Origin: a virus
DNA length: 21,843 bases
IMG/VR virus record: IMGVR_UViG_3300042868_004489
Span: 1-21,843 of that record
Direction: 5' to 3' (one strand)
Shown here: piece after piece, positions 1 through 7,764 of the stretch
How positions within the stretch are numbered: the first letter of the stretch is position 1
Layout: every line of letters begins with the position of its first letter
Made by a program: the position numbers and the translations under genes
Notes under the pieces: generated by a model
Told to the model about the DNA's origin: nothing
What the model saw: the letters and a program-made list of their open reading frames with translations, nothing else
Database searches by the model: none

Positions 1-975
1 GTACCTAAAAGTGTTGCTGATGCAATCGTAAACGCTTATGTATCTAACATCGAAGCAATTAAAGATACTGCCGAGAAAGGTGGAATGCTTTCTTTAGACG
101 TTAAAAGCACTACAATCAACGCTGATTATATCGGAGATGTTGCATTGTCTACATTGGAGCCGGGTGTTGATAACATCGCTCGACCAGTTATCAAAGTTCG
201 TAACGTAGTTAATACGGGTACAACTTCATCTAAGTATGTTGTTTACATTTCGCAAACAGCTAACACATCAGCATCATGGGTAACTGAAGGTGCAACAAAA
301 CCAACTTCAAATCCGAGTTATAAAGAGGTATCTGTTGAGGTTAAGAAAGTTGCTTCAACTGTTAAGGTATCAAAAGAAATGTTGGCTGACCTTGCTTTCG
401 TTCGTTCAGAAATCAATGCTGACCTTATGGCTGGACTTGATCAAGCCTTCGAAGATGCGCTAATCAATGGTGCGGGTGGTACTTCATTGAATGGATTACT
501 TACATTCGCTCAACCGTTTGCAGCGGGTACTTTCGCGGGAACTATTCCGGCGGCTAATGTATCTGATGTTATTCGTGTTGCTAAAGCACAAATTCAAGGT
601 GCTAACTTTGAGCCTACTCACGTATTGTTGCACCCAGAGGATGCGGCTAAAATTGAGTTGACAAAAGCAACTGATGGTGGTTACACTTACCCAGCGTTTT
701 GGGATCGTAACATGATGTTGGCTGGATTGATCGTTGTTACTTCAACTAACATCGCTCCTGACACGTTCTTAGTTGGTGATATGAGCAAATCAAACGTTCG
801 TATCCGTGAGAACATGAACCTTCAGGTTGGTTATGTTAATGACGATTTCCAACGTAACATGGTTACTATCTTAGCTGAAATGAGAGCAGCACATTATGTT
901 AAGGCTAATCAAGTTGATGCGTTTGTAACGGGTGATTTCACAACTGCAATCGCAGCGTTAGATTCAGGTATATAA
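1..975 (+). CDS. Major capsid protein, HK97 fold (5' end outside window)
   Basis: Forms the icosahedral shell of the head. The reading frame is open from base 1, so the gene begins upstream; 324 residues are visible, enough for most of an HK97-type capsid protein. Visible marks are the GAxKP-type segment (WVTEGATKPTSNPSY, about residue 93), the long region with AFEDALINGAGGTSLNG that matches the E-loop/spine-to-P-domain transition usual in HK97 capsid proteins, and the alternating beta strands of the C-terminal A/P domains. An internal ATG at 85 is in frame, but the codons before it are plausible protein (KSVADAIVNAY), so I do not take it as the start. It is followed at once by a terminator, as expected for the most abundant virion protein. 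The family call is confident from motif and position; the missing N-terminus prevents seeing a delta domain or protease site. Confidence 0.88.
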   Translation, partial: VPKSVADAIVNAYVSNIEAIKDTAEKGGMLSLDVKSTTINADYIGDVALSTLEPGVDNIARPVIKVRNVVNTGTTSSKYVVYISQTANTSASWVTEGATKPTSNPSYKEVSVEVKKVASTVKVSKEMLADLAFVRSEINADLMAGLDQAFEDALINGAGGTSLNGLLTFAQPFAAGTFAGTIPAANVSDVIRVAKAQIQGANFEPTHVLLHPEDAAKIELTKATDGGYTYPAFWDRNMMLAGLIVVTSTNIAPDTFLVGDMSKSNVRIRENMNLQVGYVNDDFQRNMVTILAEMRAAHYVKANQVDAFVTGDFTTAIAALDSGI

Positions 976-983
976 ATTTCTAA

Positions 984-1016
984 GGGGGTGAGATAAACTT
1001 GCCCCCACTTTTATTT
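984..1016 (+). terminator. Intrinsic terminator after capsid gene
   Basis: GGGGGTGAG (984-992), loop ATAAA, CTTGCCCCC (998-1006): a 9-bp RNA stem with two G-U pairs, followed by ACTTTTATTT. It lies 9 bases after the capsid stop codon. The T-tract is interrupted by A and C, so termination may be partial, which would let some transcripts continue into the connector genes. Confidence 0.75.
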
Positions 1017-1021
1017 GCACT

Positions 1022-1324
1022 ATGGAAAAAAAGAAAAGACGTAAAAAAATAGACGTATCGCTCGACACGAAAAACGTTGACGTAACATTCATACGTGAGG
1101 AAGATGGGGACATCGAAATAACTTTGGACACGCCGAAAGTAGATGCTAAATTCATTAAGAATGAGGAAGGCTTTTCACTTGACATTGACGTTAACGACAA
1201 AGATTATTACGAGTTCGAAAGCAACGGTAAAAACAAGCACTTGCCAAAAGGCACTATTTGGAAAATAACCGGCGCAATGCTTAAACACTTCCTTAAAAAC
1301 AAGTTCGGTAAACTCAAAAAATAA
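1022..1324 (+). CDS. Small charged repeat protein beside the capsid gene
   Basis: Unrecognised 100-residue protein. It starts with a very basic head (MEKKKRRKK) and ends in a basic tail (KNKFGKLKK). Between them are two clear copies and one degenerate copy of a roughly 20-residue unit of the form LDTxxVDxxFIxxEEG: residues 10-29, 30-50 and a weaker 51-69. The alternating pattern suggests beta hairpins or a small beta-solenoid. The gene lies between the capsid terminator and the connector gene. Position next to the capsid gene would suit a decoration, scaffold-like or DNA-contacting virion protein, but this is inference. No Shine-Dalgarno is present; the start follows a TTTATTTG element that is one base off a Bacteroidota -7 box, only 5 bases before the ATG. 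Confidence 0.8.
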   Translation: MEKKKRRKKIDVSLDTKNVDVTFIREEDGDIEITLDTPKVDAKFIKNEEGFSLDIDVNDKDYYEFESNGKNKHLPKGTIWKITGAMLKHFLKNKFGKLKK

Positions 1325-1331
1325 GTAACAA

Positions 1332-2111
1332 ATGCTTTTAGATTTAGACGATTTCACGGGTAAATATGAGTTGCATACAGGAATGTATGACCAAGCCAAA
1401 TTGTTGGAGTATATTCAGATATATGAAGAACAGTATTTGATCGACTTGTTCGGTGCGACTTTGTATGATGAATTCATCAATGACTTGGATAATAACAACT
1501 ATCCTGAATCGCCTAACTTCCAAAACGTATTTGATCCTTTTCATTTGGACAACACTTCAAACGGCTTTCTAACATCGTACAACACGTATAACAGTGTGAT
1601 AATATCAAAGGGCATTTTAGATATGCTCAAAGGCTTTATTTACTTTGAATACGTGAAAGATACGGCTAACCAAATCACATCGCAAGGGCAAAAGATACCA
1701 CAAGGGGAAAACAGCCTAACTGCTACTACTTTGTACAACATGATGTACACGCGATATTGGGAGGCATTAAAGACGTATAGAGCGATTCAATGGTACATTT
1801 ACCGTAACCAAGATTTACCAATTGGTTCTGTACTTGAATTACAGATAATGAATTCAGGATCGAATTATCCGGGTGATGATATGGCTCCGGCATTAGGTGG
1901 AACAGGAACGGGGTTGATCATAGGTTATAAAGTTATCGCTGGTTTGGTAGATGAAGTTGAAGTAATTGAAGGTGGTATTAATTACCTTGCAAATGATGTT
2001 GTTGAAATCCCTAACGGTGATCCAAACGCAATCATTAGAGTTGTAAGCGTAACGAAAGGTGACTTTACAAAGTGGAATGGTGTGGCTAAACAAATGGCAT
2101 ACTGGTTATGA
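1332..2111 (+). CDS. Head-tail connector-like protein with inserted Gly-rich beta domain
   Basis: A 259-residue protein. The N-terminal ~150 residues are helical (LLEYIQIYEEQYLIDLFG; later TLYNMMYTRYWEALKTYRAIQWYI), the pattern of adaptor proteins such as gp6/gp15 that sit on the portal. The last ~15 residues (FTKWNGVAKQMAYWL) look like the natural end of that fold. Between them, about residues 164-243, lies a different, beta-rich stretch with NSGSNYPG, GGTGTG and EGGINYL, matching the GSGY-type repeat seen in many phage structural proteins (GGxGY...GGGTGA...V..I.V..GG.GY). I read it as a domain inserted in a surface loop. The stop overlaps the next start by four bases (ATGA), implying translational coupling. 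Function rests on fold pattern and position between capsid and tube genes. Confidence 0.72.
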   Translation: MLLDLDDFTGKYELHTGMYDQAKLLEYIQIYEEQYLIDLFGATLYDEFINDLDNNNYPESPNFQNVFDPFHLDNTSNGFLTSYNTYNSVIISKGILDMLKGFIYFEYVKDTANQITSQGQKIPQGENSLTATTLYNMMYTRYWEALKTYRAIQWYIYRNQDLPIGSVLELQIMNSGSNYPGDDMAPALGGTGTGLIIGYKVIAGLVDEVEVIEGGINYLANDVVEIPNGDPNAIIRVVSVTKGDFTKWNGVAKQMAYWL

Positions 2112-2791
2112 TAAACGAAATTACATTCGAGGTTAATGAATTGGTTGATCAAATCGATACTTCCATTGTCGGAACATATGACAGTGAGACGTTGCAATTT
2201 GTATCATGCAATACTAAATGGGCGCGTATAGGCAAGAATGTAACAGATGCTGATGAGAATAAGTACACAATTACCGAAATCTCGACAGATGAATACGTTA
2301 CTTTATCGCCAATTGGACATGAGAATGAGCCTACAAATGTGATTTATCTAAGCAATCCATTTTGGATTACAGGCACAAAGTTAGCGACCAATAGCGAATG
2401 GAGTAAAGCGGAAAAAAACCTAATGAAGAAAACTCCATTAATTTGGTTGTTGGAGGTTATCCGGTTAAGACGATTCGGTCGTGACAGTGTAATTGAATTT
2501 GAAAGCGATCTAAGGATGTTTTTTTTAGATGAGACGAATGTAGCGCAGTATTACACGGCAGATCACCGCGAGAATGTAGTTTATCCAATGGAAAGGTTAT
2601 GTGATGAGTTTATCAAAGTAGTGGAGGCTAACCGAAATTATCAGACAATTGAAAATTACGACATTATTACGTTCAGCCGTTTTGGTGTTGAGCGCGATAA
2701 CGGGATGTTTCAAAACGTCTTAGATGCAAATTTGAGTGGGGTTGAGTTACGTATCACCCTTACGAAGTACAAAGAGAATTGTAAATGTTAA
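2108..2791 (+). CDS. Neck / tail-completion protein candidate
   Basis: A 227-residue protein coupled to the connector gene by an ATGA overlap. The first ~90 residues are beta-rich. The middle is helical with a charged segment (LLEVIRLRRFGRDSV, about 115-129). The C-terminus ends in NLSGVELRITLTKYKENCKC; I recall LSGVELxxTL endings in structural genes of Bacteroidota phages at this position. Gene order (capsid, connector, this, tail tube) suggests head completion or tail terminator. No catalytic motif is visible. The start is fixed by the overlap; no other nearby ATG is in frame. Confidence 0.65.
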   Translation: MINEITFEVNELVDQIDTSIVGTYDSETLQFVSCNTKWARIGKNVTDADENKYTITEISTDEYVTLSPIGHENEPTNVIYLSNPFWITGTKLATNSEWSKAEKNLMKKTPLIWLLEVIRLRRFGRDSVIEFESDLRMFFLDETNVAQYYTADHRENVVYPMERLCDEFIKVVEANRNYQTIENYDIITFSRFGVERDNGMFQNVLDANLSGVELRITLTKYKENCKC

Positions 2792-2810
2792 ATATTTAAA
2801 AGCAAAAATT

Positions 2811-3698
2811 ATGGCTTTAGGATGTAATTGTAATGCTGGATTGAGCAACACTGGTAAACCGGGGTGTTTACCAATTCAATCCGTAACAAGTGGACTTATC
2901 ATGGTTCCACTATCAGCGAATGATGGAACGCTTAATTTCATCGACTTAACTGCAACACTACCAACGTGGGCTGATCTTATCAACGAAGCTGATCCTTCAA
3001 AAAGATGGTTCCCGTTGCAAGGATTCGAGAATGTAGAATTGCCAAAGGCAGATACTATCTTTGAAGAGGCTAACTCAGGGCGTATGGTTTACATTCGTCA
3101 AGGTAAGCGTTCATTTGCTGGTGAATTGTGGGGTGAAACTCCAACTTTCTACGGTAAATTAAACACTAATCGTTGTGTACAATTCGGTGTTTACATCGTA
3201 GACGTTAACGGTAACTTGATCGGTTCTAAGGTAGGTGATGAACTTTATCCAATCCCTGTTGATAACCAATCATTCAACCCAACGTATATGTTTGCAACTG
3301 ACACCACTACTTCAAAGGTAATGGTTGCATTTGATTTCGAGCGTTTATTTGATGAAGGTACTATGTACATGATCACACCAACAGAGGCTGGTCAGAACTT
3401 CAACGACCTTGATGGATTGTTGGATGTGAACTTTACTGATAACACTGTAACTGCTGGTTCTTTGGTTTCAACTTTAGTATTGGATTACGGAACAGCATTG
3501 AATCCTATTCAATTTACAGGAGCGGTTGCGGCTGATTTTGCGTTAACTGTTAATGGTGTATCAACTGCATTAACTACTGTAACTGAATCCCCAGCGGGAA
3601 CTTACACTTTCACATTCACTGCAACAACTGGTGATGATTGTGTAATCAGCGTTGATAAGCCTGGTTATGATGGTGAAACTTCATTCACTGCGGCGTAA
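2811..3698 (+). CDS. Major tail tube protein with C-terminal Ig-like domain
   Basis: A 295-residue protein that would polymerise into the tail tube. The start is the ATG at 2811 (MALGCNCNAG) rather than the in-frame ATG at 2736, because the latter lies inside the previous gene and 2811 has an A-rich leader (AAGCAAAAATT) typical of Bacteroidota. The N-terminus has a Cys cluster (CNCN, then PGC at 17-19). Residues ~30-200 are the beta-rich tube domain. Residues ~204-295 (from DVNFTDNTV to the end) are Thr/Val-rich with short alternating strands, resembling a bacterial Ig-like fold of the kind often attached to tail tube proteins and displayed on the tail surface. Codon choice (many GGT, GCT, CGT, GTT) matches the capsid gene, as expected for high expression. 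It is followed by TAATG coupling to the next gene and a terminator. Confidence 0.75.
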   Translation: MALGCNCNAGLSNTGKPGCLPIQSVTSGLIMVPLSANDGTLNFIDLTATLPTWADLINEADPSKRWFPLQGFENVELPKADTIFEEANSGRMVYIRQGKRSFAGELWGETPTFYGKLNTNRCVQFGVYIVDVNGNLIGSKVGDELYPIPVDNQSFNPTYMFATDTTTSKVMVAFDFERLFDEGTMYMITPTEAGQNFNDLDGLLDVNFTDNTVTAGSLVSTLVLDYGTALNPIQFTGAVAADFALTVNGVSTALTTVTESPAGTYTFTFTATTGDDCVISVDKPGYDGETSFTAA

Positions 3699-3880
3699 TG
3701 AGTTACGTTACATTTGGTAAGTATAGCATTCAAGCGGATTTCATTTTGAATAGTACGTTTGATGAGTTATGCGATGCGTTCCAACATATCCCAAACAACG
3801 TTCTTGTAGCGGCTTGGGAATCGGTACATGGAAAGCAAAAAAAACCAAAAAAGAAGACAAAAACCGATAGCGAACAATAG
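3698..3880 (+). CDS. Small protein after tail tube gene (tail-assembly chaperone candidate)
   Basis: A 60-residue protein sharing one base with the tail tube stop (TAATG). The body FDELCDAFQHIPNNVLVAAWESV looks like a short helical domain; the end is Lys-rich (KQKKPKKKTK). Its place between tail tube and tape measure is that of the tail-assembly chaperone. The Lys tract contains a heptamer A AAA AAG (3847-3853) in the zero frame, the classic -1 slip sequence, but the -1 frame meets TAG at 3868 and the +1 frame ends at 3912, so no long fusion product is possible. I do not recognise the family. Confidence 0.7.
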   Translation: MSYVTFGKYSIQADFILNSTFDELCDAFQHIPNNVLVAAWESVHGKQKKPKKKTKTDSEQ

Positions 3881-3885
3881 TAAAG

Positions 3886-3913
3886 AGGGGTGTGAAATAT
3901 CACCCCTTTTTTT
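3886..3913 (+). terminator. Intrinsic terminator after tail tube operon
   Basis: AGGGGTG (3886-3892), loop TGAAATAT, CACCCCT (3901-3907), then a run of T to 3913. The 7-bp stem is perfect and can extend with flanking A-T pairs. It sits 5 bases after the stop of the 60-residue gene. Confidence 0.85.
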
Positions 3914-3927
3914 GATTAACTTTGATA
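3912..3927 (+). promoter_or_regulatory. Possible promoter element TTGATTAACTTTGATA
   Basis: Contains TAACTTTG (3917-3924), which fits the Bacteroidota -7 box TAnnTTTG, directly after the terminator and only 4 bases before the ATG at 3929. No good -33 TTG is seen at the usual 19-21 base spacing. A near copy (14 of 16 bases) lies at 17804-17819, also next to a terminator. The -7 box alone occurs by chance in coding DNA here, so this is weak. Confidence 0.3.
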
Positions 3928-3928
3928 T

Positions 3929-4399
3929 ATGTTTGATCTGATGAATACTCGCATTGGTGAATTGCTGAACAAAGCAACACGTATAACATTTGCGGATGTA
4001 TGGAAAGAGGTATTTAGGGATGAACAATTCAAAACTGAAATACTAGATTGGATCAGATGGGATCAATTATACAATGAGGGGGTTGATGAATTTGGGCAAA
4101 TTATAGGCACTTATTCACGAGCAACTGAGATGTTCAACCCTGAAAAATTAGAAGGAACACCATTCACTTTATACGACACGGGAGAATTTTACAATTCAAT
4201 GATGATCGAAGTTTTTAATGATTACATTGAGATCAACGGTGATGGTTTAAAGGTGGATGAATTTGGACAAACAACAGACCTATTTCAAGAATATGGTTAC
4301 GAAATTATTGGACTTACTGACGAAAGTAAAGAGAAATTGGCGCAAGAACTCATTGATCGATTTAACTACGAATATAAGCGACTATTATCAATCAATTGA
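3929..4399 (+). CDS. Conserved-type tail protein of unknown function
   Basis: A 156-residue protein. Its C-terminal half (FTLYDTGEFYNSM ... LFQEYGYEIIGLTDESKEKL) resembles small structural proteins I recall from Bacteroidota siphophages near the tail genes, with the DTG-x-FY and YG-x-x-I-x-GLT signatures. It follows a terminator and a possible promoter, so it may begin the tail transcription unit. An in-frame ATG at 3941 is an alternative start; if the TAACTTTG box really is the -7 element, transcription would begin near 3930 and the later ATG would be the only usable one. The next gene starts four bases after the stop. It may be a neck or minor tail protein; no enzyme motif is visible. Confidence 0.72.
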   Translation: MFDLMNTRIGELLNKATRITFADVWKEVFRDEQFKTEILDWIRWDQLYNEGVDEFGQIIGTYSRATEMFNPEKLEGTPFTLYDTGEFYNSMMIEVFNDYIEINGDGLKVDEFGQTTDLFQEYGYEIIGLTDESKEKLAQELIDRFNYEYKRLLSIN

Positions 4400-4403
4400 T
4401 GAT

Positions 4404-4817
4404 ATGCCTTTATACAACTGGATTAAATGCACTGAGGGTAATTTAACGCACGTTAGGAAGACAAAAGAAGGCAACGCGAATAATGACATCGAGGCATGGA
4501 CAAAGGTTCATGATTCATACATTGAGGAGTTCGGATTGAGCGAAGTGTACAAAAAAATGCTGGATGCCATGCGCAAAAAGGCATTGATTGAATTGGATTA
4601 TGTGATTACTGGTGATCGGTTTAAGTTAACTGAAGCCGAAATACAAGCCGCAAAATTGCAGTCAATGATGGCAAACGGCGGCAATGGAATGACAATTGAA
4701 CAGACGTTAATTTATATAAGCAAGTGGATTGGTCAATGGATCAACCCTAAACAAATAACGGCAAGGGAATATTTTAATTTGTTAAAGGAGTATGGCAAAG
4801 CAAATAAAAGCAACTGA
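4404..4817 (+). CDS. Tail-assembly protein upstream of tape measure
   Basis: A 137-residue, mostly helical protein (VYKKMLDAMRKKALIELDYV; TEAEIQAAKLQSMM; TIEQTLIYISKWIGQWI). The frame is open from 4257, but that would overlap the previous gene by 140 bases. The ATG at 4404, four bases after the previous stop, gives MPLYNWIKCTEG, and I take it as the start. Placement directly before the tape measure gene, with a 26-base overlap, is the position of a tail-assembly chaperone or tape-measure partner. No frameshift link to the preceding gene is evident. The specific function is inferred from position only. Confidence 0.72.
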   Translation: MPLYNWIKCTEGNLTHVRKTKEGNANNDIEAWTKVHDSYIEEFGLSEVYKKMLDAMRKKALIELDYVITGDRFKLTEAEIQAAKLQSMMANGGNGMTIEQTLIYISKWIGQWINPKQITAREYFNLLKEYGKANKSN

Positions 4818-7764
4818 TATATTTGAAAGCGAGGATATCTTTCGCGGTATAAGACAATCAGCAGAACAAGCAATTGATACGCTTGGTAAGTTTAAATTAG
4901 AACTTAAACAAACGGCTGATGAGTTAAAAAAGACCATTGGAGGTGCAACTGTTGGCGATACTAAATCAATTAACGAATTAATAACGGCTACACAAAAGGC
5001 AAATGACGTAAAGGAAAAGACTATTAAGATCGACCAGGAACAAGAACGGTTGAGAAAATTGGCAATTCAATCTGAACGTGAGGAACTAAAACTAAAAAAG
5101 GATTTAGAAAACCAGGCCATACGCGCACAAAAAACAAAGGACAAAGAACTAAAACAAGCACAACAACAAGAAAGCATTTACGCGCAAACATCTAAAAGGC
5201 TTAATGATTTACGAAAAGCATACAAAGATTTGGCTATTCAAAACCGAGAAAACACGGCTGAAGGTCAAAAGTTAATCGCGGAAATCAGCGAATTAGATGC
5301 TAAATTAAAAAAGGTTGATGCAACGGTTGGACAGCACCAAAGAAACGTAGGTAATTACGAAGGTGCAACGATGTCATTACGCGCTGAATTAAGAATGCTA
5401 ACTCAAGAACTTGCCAACATGGATACGGCAGATCCTCGCTTTGCATCAATGGCACAAAGAGCGGGTGAGTTACGTGATTCAATGCAAGATGCACAGGGTG
5501 TAATTCAAGCAACTGCCGGTACTGCTGTTGAGAATTTAGCCGGTTCAATGGTTCGTGTTGGTCAGGTAGGTGTGGCGGCATTTCAAGGCGTTCAATCTGC
5601 AATGGTATTGGCTGGTGTAGAGAATGAGCAACTAATGAAAGCAATGGTACAATTACAAGCCGTTGCTGGTTTATCAGATGCACTTCAGGCTCTTGGTGGT
5701 TTAGGCGATATGCTTACTCAGATACGTGCTGGATTTACTGCGGCTGCTCAAAAGCTTGGAATTTTAGTTGTTGTAAAAGAGGCTGATGTTGTGGCAACAA
5801 ATGCACAAACAACGGCAACGGTAGCGCAAGAAGCGGCAACAGAAGGTGCGGCAGTGGCTACGGGTGTACTTGGTAAGTCAATGAAGGCTTTGCCTATTAT
5901 TGCAATTGTAGCGGCTTTAGCGTCATTGGTTTATATGGTGTACGATTACATTAGTTCATCATCTAAAGCTGAGGAAGCTACAAAGAAACGTGCTGAGGCT
6001 GAAAAAAGAGCAAACGAAGAAACAAAAAAAGCAACTGAATTTGTAGCCAAAGAATCGAGTGAATTTGTAGGATTAATTATGCAATTAAAATCTACCAATG
6101 AAGGCAGTAAAGAACGAACCAAATTAATGAATCAAATCAATTCACAATATGGTACAACGCTTAAAAATCTAAAAGATGAAACCGCATTTCAAGCGCAATT
6201 AAATCAAGCTGTTGCCGATTACATTGAATACGCAAAAGCCAAATTTAAAATGCAACAATATGAAGAAGCGATACAGCGTAATTTAGGATCACAACAGAAA
6301 GCAACAATAAACTACAATAAAGAACTTAAAAATTTAAACAAAGAATTGATTTCACCTGATGCACAAAGAGCATATAACAAAGCATTAAAAGAGGGAGTAA
6401 TTGATGCGCAATTTTTAAATGAACAATATCGAGATCGTAATATTCAAGAATCTTTAGAATATAAACGCTTAGTTCAATTAAAGAAAACGCACGATGATTA
6501 CAATAATACTATTTCAGATGCTAACAAGCGATTAGAAAACTACGGTTTACAACAGTTGAAATTAAAAGATGTTACAGGCAAGTACAATGTAACAGCAAAA
6601 GAAACAACAGATGTAAAGGAAAAGCAAAAATTAACAATTGAAATGGTAGTTGCCGCATTTAGAAAAGAACGTGATGCTGTGGCTGAATTGGCAAAGGTTC
6701 AAAAATTATTACTTGATCCTGAAGATGTAAAAAAGCAAATGTTATTAGATGAGGAACGTTCTGTTTTATCGTCTGAACTTGCAGTAATTGAGGCACAAAT
6801 TGCATTGAAACGGGCGCAAGGTTCTAAAGACGCAACTGCAATAAAGAACGCTGAAAAGCAATTGTTTGATGCACGTAAAAAACAGATTGAAGATCAGTTG
6901 GCTTTAGACCTTGCTCAAACAGATAATGTAAATGAACAAGAAAAATTACGCAAAGAGGCGGCTTTAAACATTATGAATCTTGAAAAAGAAACAACAGAAG
7001 TTGTAAAAAGCCAAACCGAAAAGCGTAACGAATGGGCAAAATTCGCAACTGAAATGTTTGTAAAGCAATCAGATGAACGCATTGCACAACTTGACAAAGA
7101 AATAGCGGCAGCAGAAAAGCAACAAGATACGCTTAGAGAATTAGCCGCAAACGGCAATATTAACGCTCGTGAGTCACTTGCAGAGAACCAAAGGATAATA
7201 GATGAGGCTAACCGCAAGAAAGCGCAAGAGGAACGCCGTAAACAAATGATCGAGTTAGTCAGTGGTGTTTATCAAACGTACAACCAAAAGGTCGCTGCAA
7301 ACGCCAAGAATCCATTAATGGAAACGATCAGGGACACGGTGCTATTGCAACAATTTGCCAATACATTGATGGGAAATATGCCTACGTTCTTTGATGGTAC
7401 AGAAAACACGGGTAAACATGGCGAGGGTGTTGATGGTAAAGGTGGGTTTCATGCGATCTTGCACCCTAACGAACGCGTTGTACCTAAATCACTAAACGAA
7501 AAGATCGGTTCTTTGAGCAATGAGCAATTGGCTAAGGTCGCGCAAGAATACCAAAACGGTAAATTGATTACAGGCACACAACCAATGAGCGCAATTGACT
7601 TATCTTTGTTGGTGAATAAGATGGATGAGTTAACGCATACGATTAGAAATAAGCCTGAAACCAATATTGAGTTAGGTGAAATCACATCTAGCGTTATGGA
7701 AATCGTAAAAACCACAAAGCAAGGCAATACATTGAAGACTAACCGCTTTAAAATCCGTAAATAA
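4792..7764 (+). CDS. Tape measure protein
   Basis: A 990-residue protein, the longest in the window, that sets tail length and probably helps DNA pass the cell envelope. Residues ~20-190 and ~395-860 are long charged coiled coils rich in Lys, Glu, Gln and Ala. Residues ~225-345 are Ala/Gly/Val-rich helices with little charge. One clear membrane-like segment lies at ~366-386 (LPIIAIVAALASLVYMVYDYI), a standard feature of tape measure proteins. Near the C-terminus, residues ~880-912 carry GKGGFHAILHPNERVVP followed by IGSLSNEQL, a motif I associate with tape measure proteins of Bacteroidota phages. An AAAGGAG sequence ends one base before the ATG, too close to act as a Shine-Dalgarno. The stop shares a base with the next start (TAATG). 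Confidence 0.9.
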   Translation: MAKQIKATDIFESEDIFRGIRQSAEQAIDTLGKFKLELKQTADELKKTIGGATVGDTKSINELITATQKANDVKEKTIKIDQEQERLRKLAIQSEREELKLKKDLENQAIRAQKTKDKELKQAQQQESIYAQTSKRLNDLRKAYKDLAIQNRENTAEGQKLIAEISELDAKLKKVDATVGQHQRNVGNYEGATMSLRAELRMLTQELANMDTADPRFASMAQRAGELRDSMQDAQGVIQATAGTAVENLAGSMVRVGQVGVAAFQGVQSAMVLAGVENEQLMKAMVQLQAVAGLSDALQALGGLGDMLTQIRAGFTAAAQKLGILVVVKEADVVATNAQTTATVAQEAATEGAAVATGVLGKSMKALPIIAIVAALASLVYMVYDYISSSSKAEEATKKRAEAEKRANEETKKATEFVAKESSEFVGLIMQLKSTNEGSKERTKLMNQINSQYGTTLKNLKDETAFQAQLNQAVADYIEYAKAKFKMQQYEEAIQRNLGSQQKATINYNKELKNLNKELISPDAQRAYNKALKEGVIDAQFLNEQYRDRNIQESLEYKRLVQLKKTHDDYNNTISDANKRLENYGLQQLKLKDVTGKYNVTAKETTDVKEKQKLTIEMVVAAFRKERDAVAELAKVQKLLLDPEDVKKQMLLDEERSVLSSELAVIEAQIALKRAQGSKDATAIKNAEKQLFDARKKQIEDQLALDLAQTDNVNEQEKLRKEAALNIMNLEKETTEVVKSQTEKRNEWAKFATEMFVKQSDERIAQLDKEIAAAEKQQDTLRELAANGNINARESLAENQRIIDEANRKKAQEERRKQMIELVSGVYQTYNQKVAANAKNPLMETIRDTVLLQQFANTLMGNMPTFFDGTENTGKHGEGVDGKGGFHAILHPNERVVPKSLNEKIGSLSNEQLAKVAQEYQNGKLITGTQPMSAIDLSLLVNKMDELTHTIRNKPETNIELGEITSSVMEIVKTTKQGNTLKTNRFKIRK

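Noticed and set aside
601-612. TAACTTTG boxes inside coding sequence (about 603, 9103, 9346) as promoters
   Set aside because: The eight-base pattern has only six fixed bases and occurs by chance; none has a -33 element at the right distance that I could see, and they lie in conserved codons.
2518-2530. Run of eight T in the neck gene as a frameshift or terminator
   Set aside because: No stem precedes it and the reading frame continues normally as MFFLDE, so it is ordinary coding sequence.
2736-2810. Longer form of the tail tube protein starting at 2736
   Set aside because: The extra 25 codons lie inside the previous gene and read as out-of-frame sequence; the ATG at 2811 has the usual A-rich leader.
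3836-3928. Programmed -1 frameshift at A AAA AAG (3847-3853) joining the 60-residue gene to the next tail gene, as in tail chaperone G/GT pairs
   Set aside because: The heptamer is in the right phase, but the -1 frame stops at 3868 and the +1 frame at 3912, and a terminator lies between the genes, so no fusion protein can be made.
4257-4403. Longer form of the tail-assembly gene starting at 4257
   Set aside because: It would overlap the previous gene by 140 bases; the ATG at 4404, just after the previous stop, gives a more sensible protein start.
5300-5683. Minus-strand open frame of 127 codons inside the tape measure gene, and similar minus-strand frames elsewhere (e.g. 964-1200, 7449-7772, 14127-14402)
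   Set aside because: They lie wholly or mostly within strong + strand genes, have no leader signals and encode sequences without domain character (His/Leu- or Ser/Phe-rich shadows).
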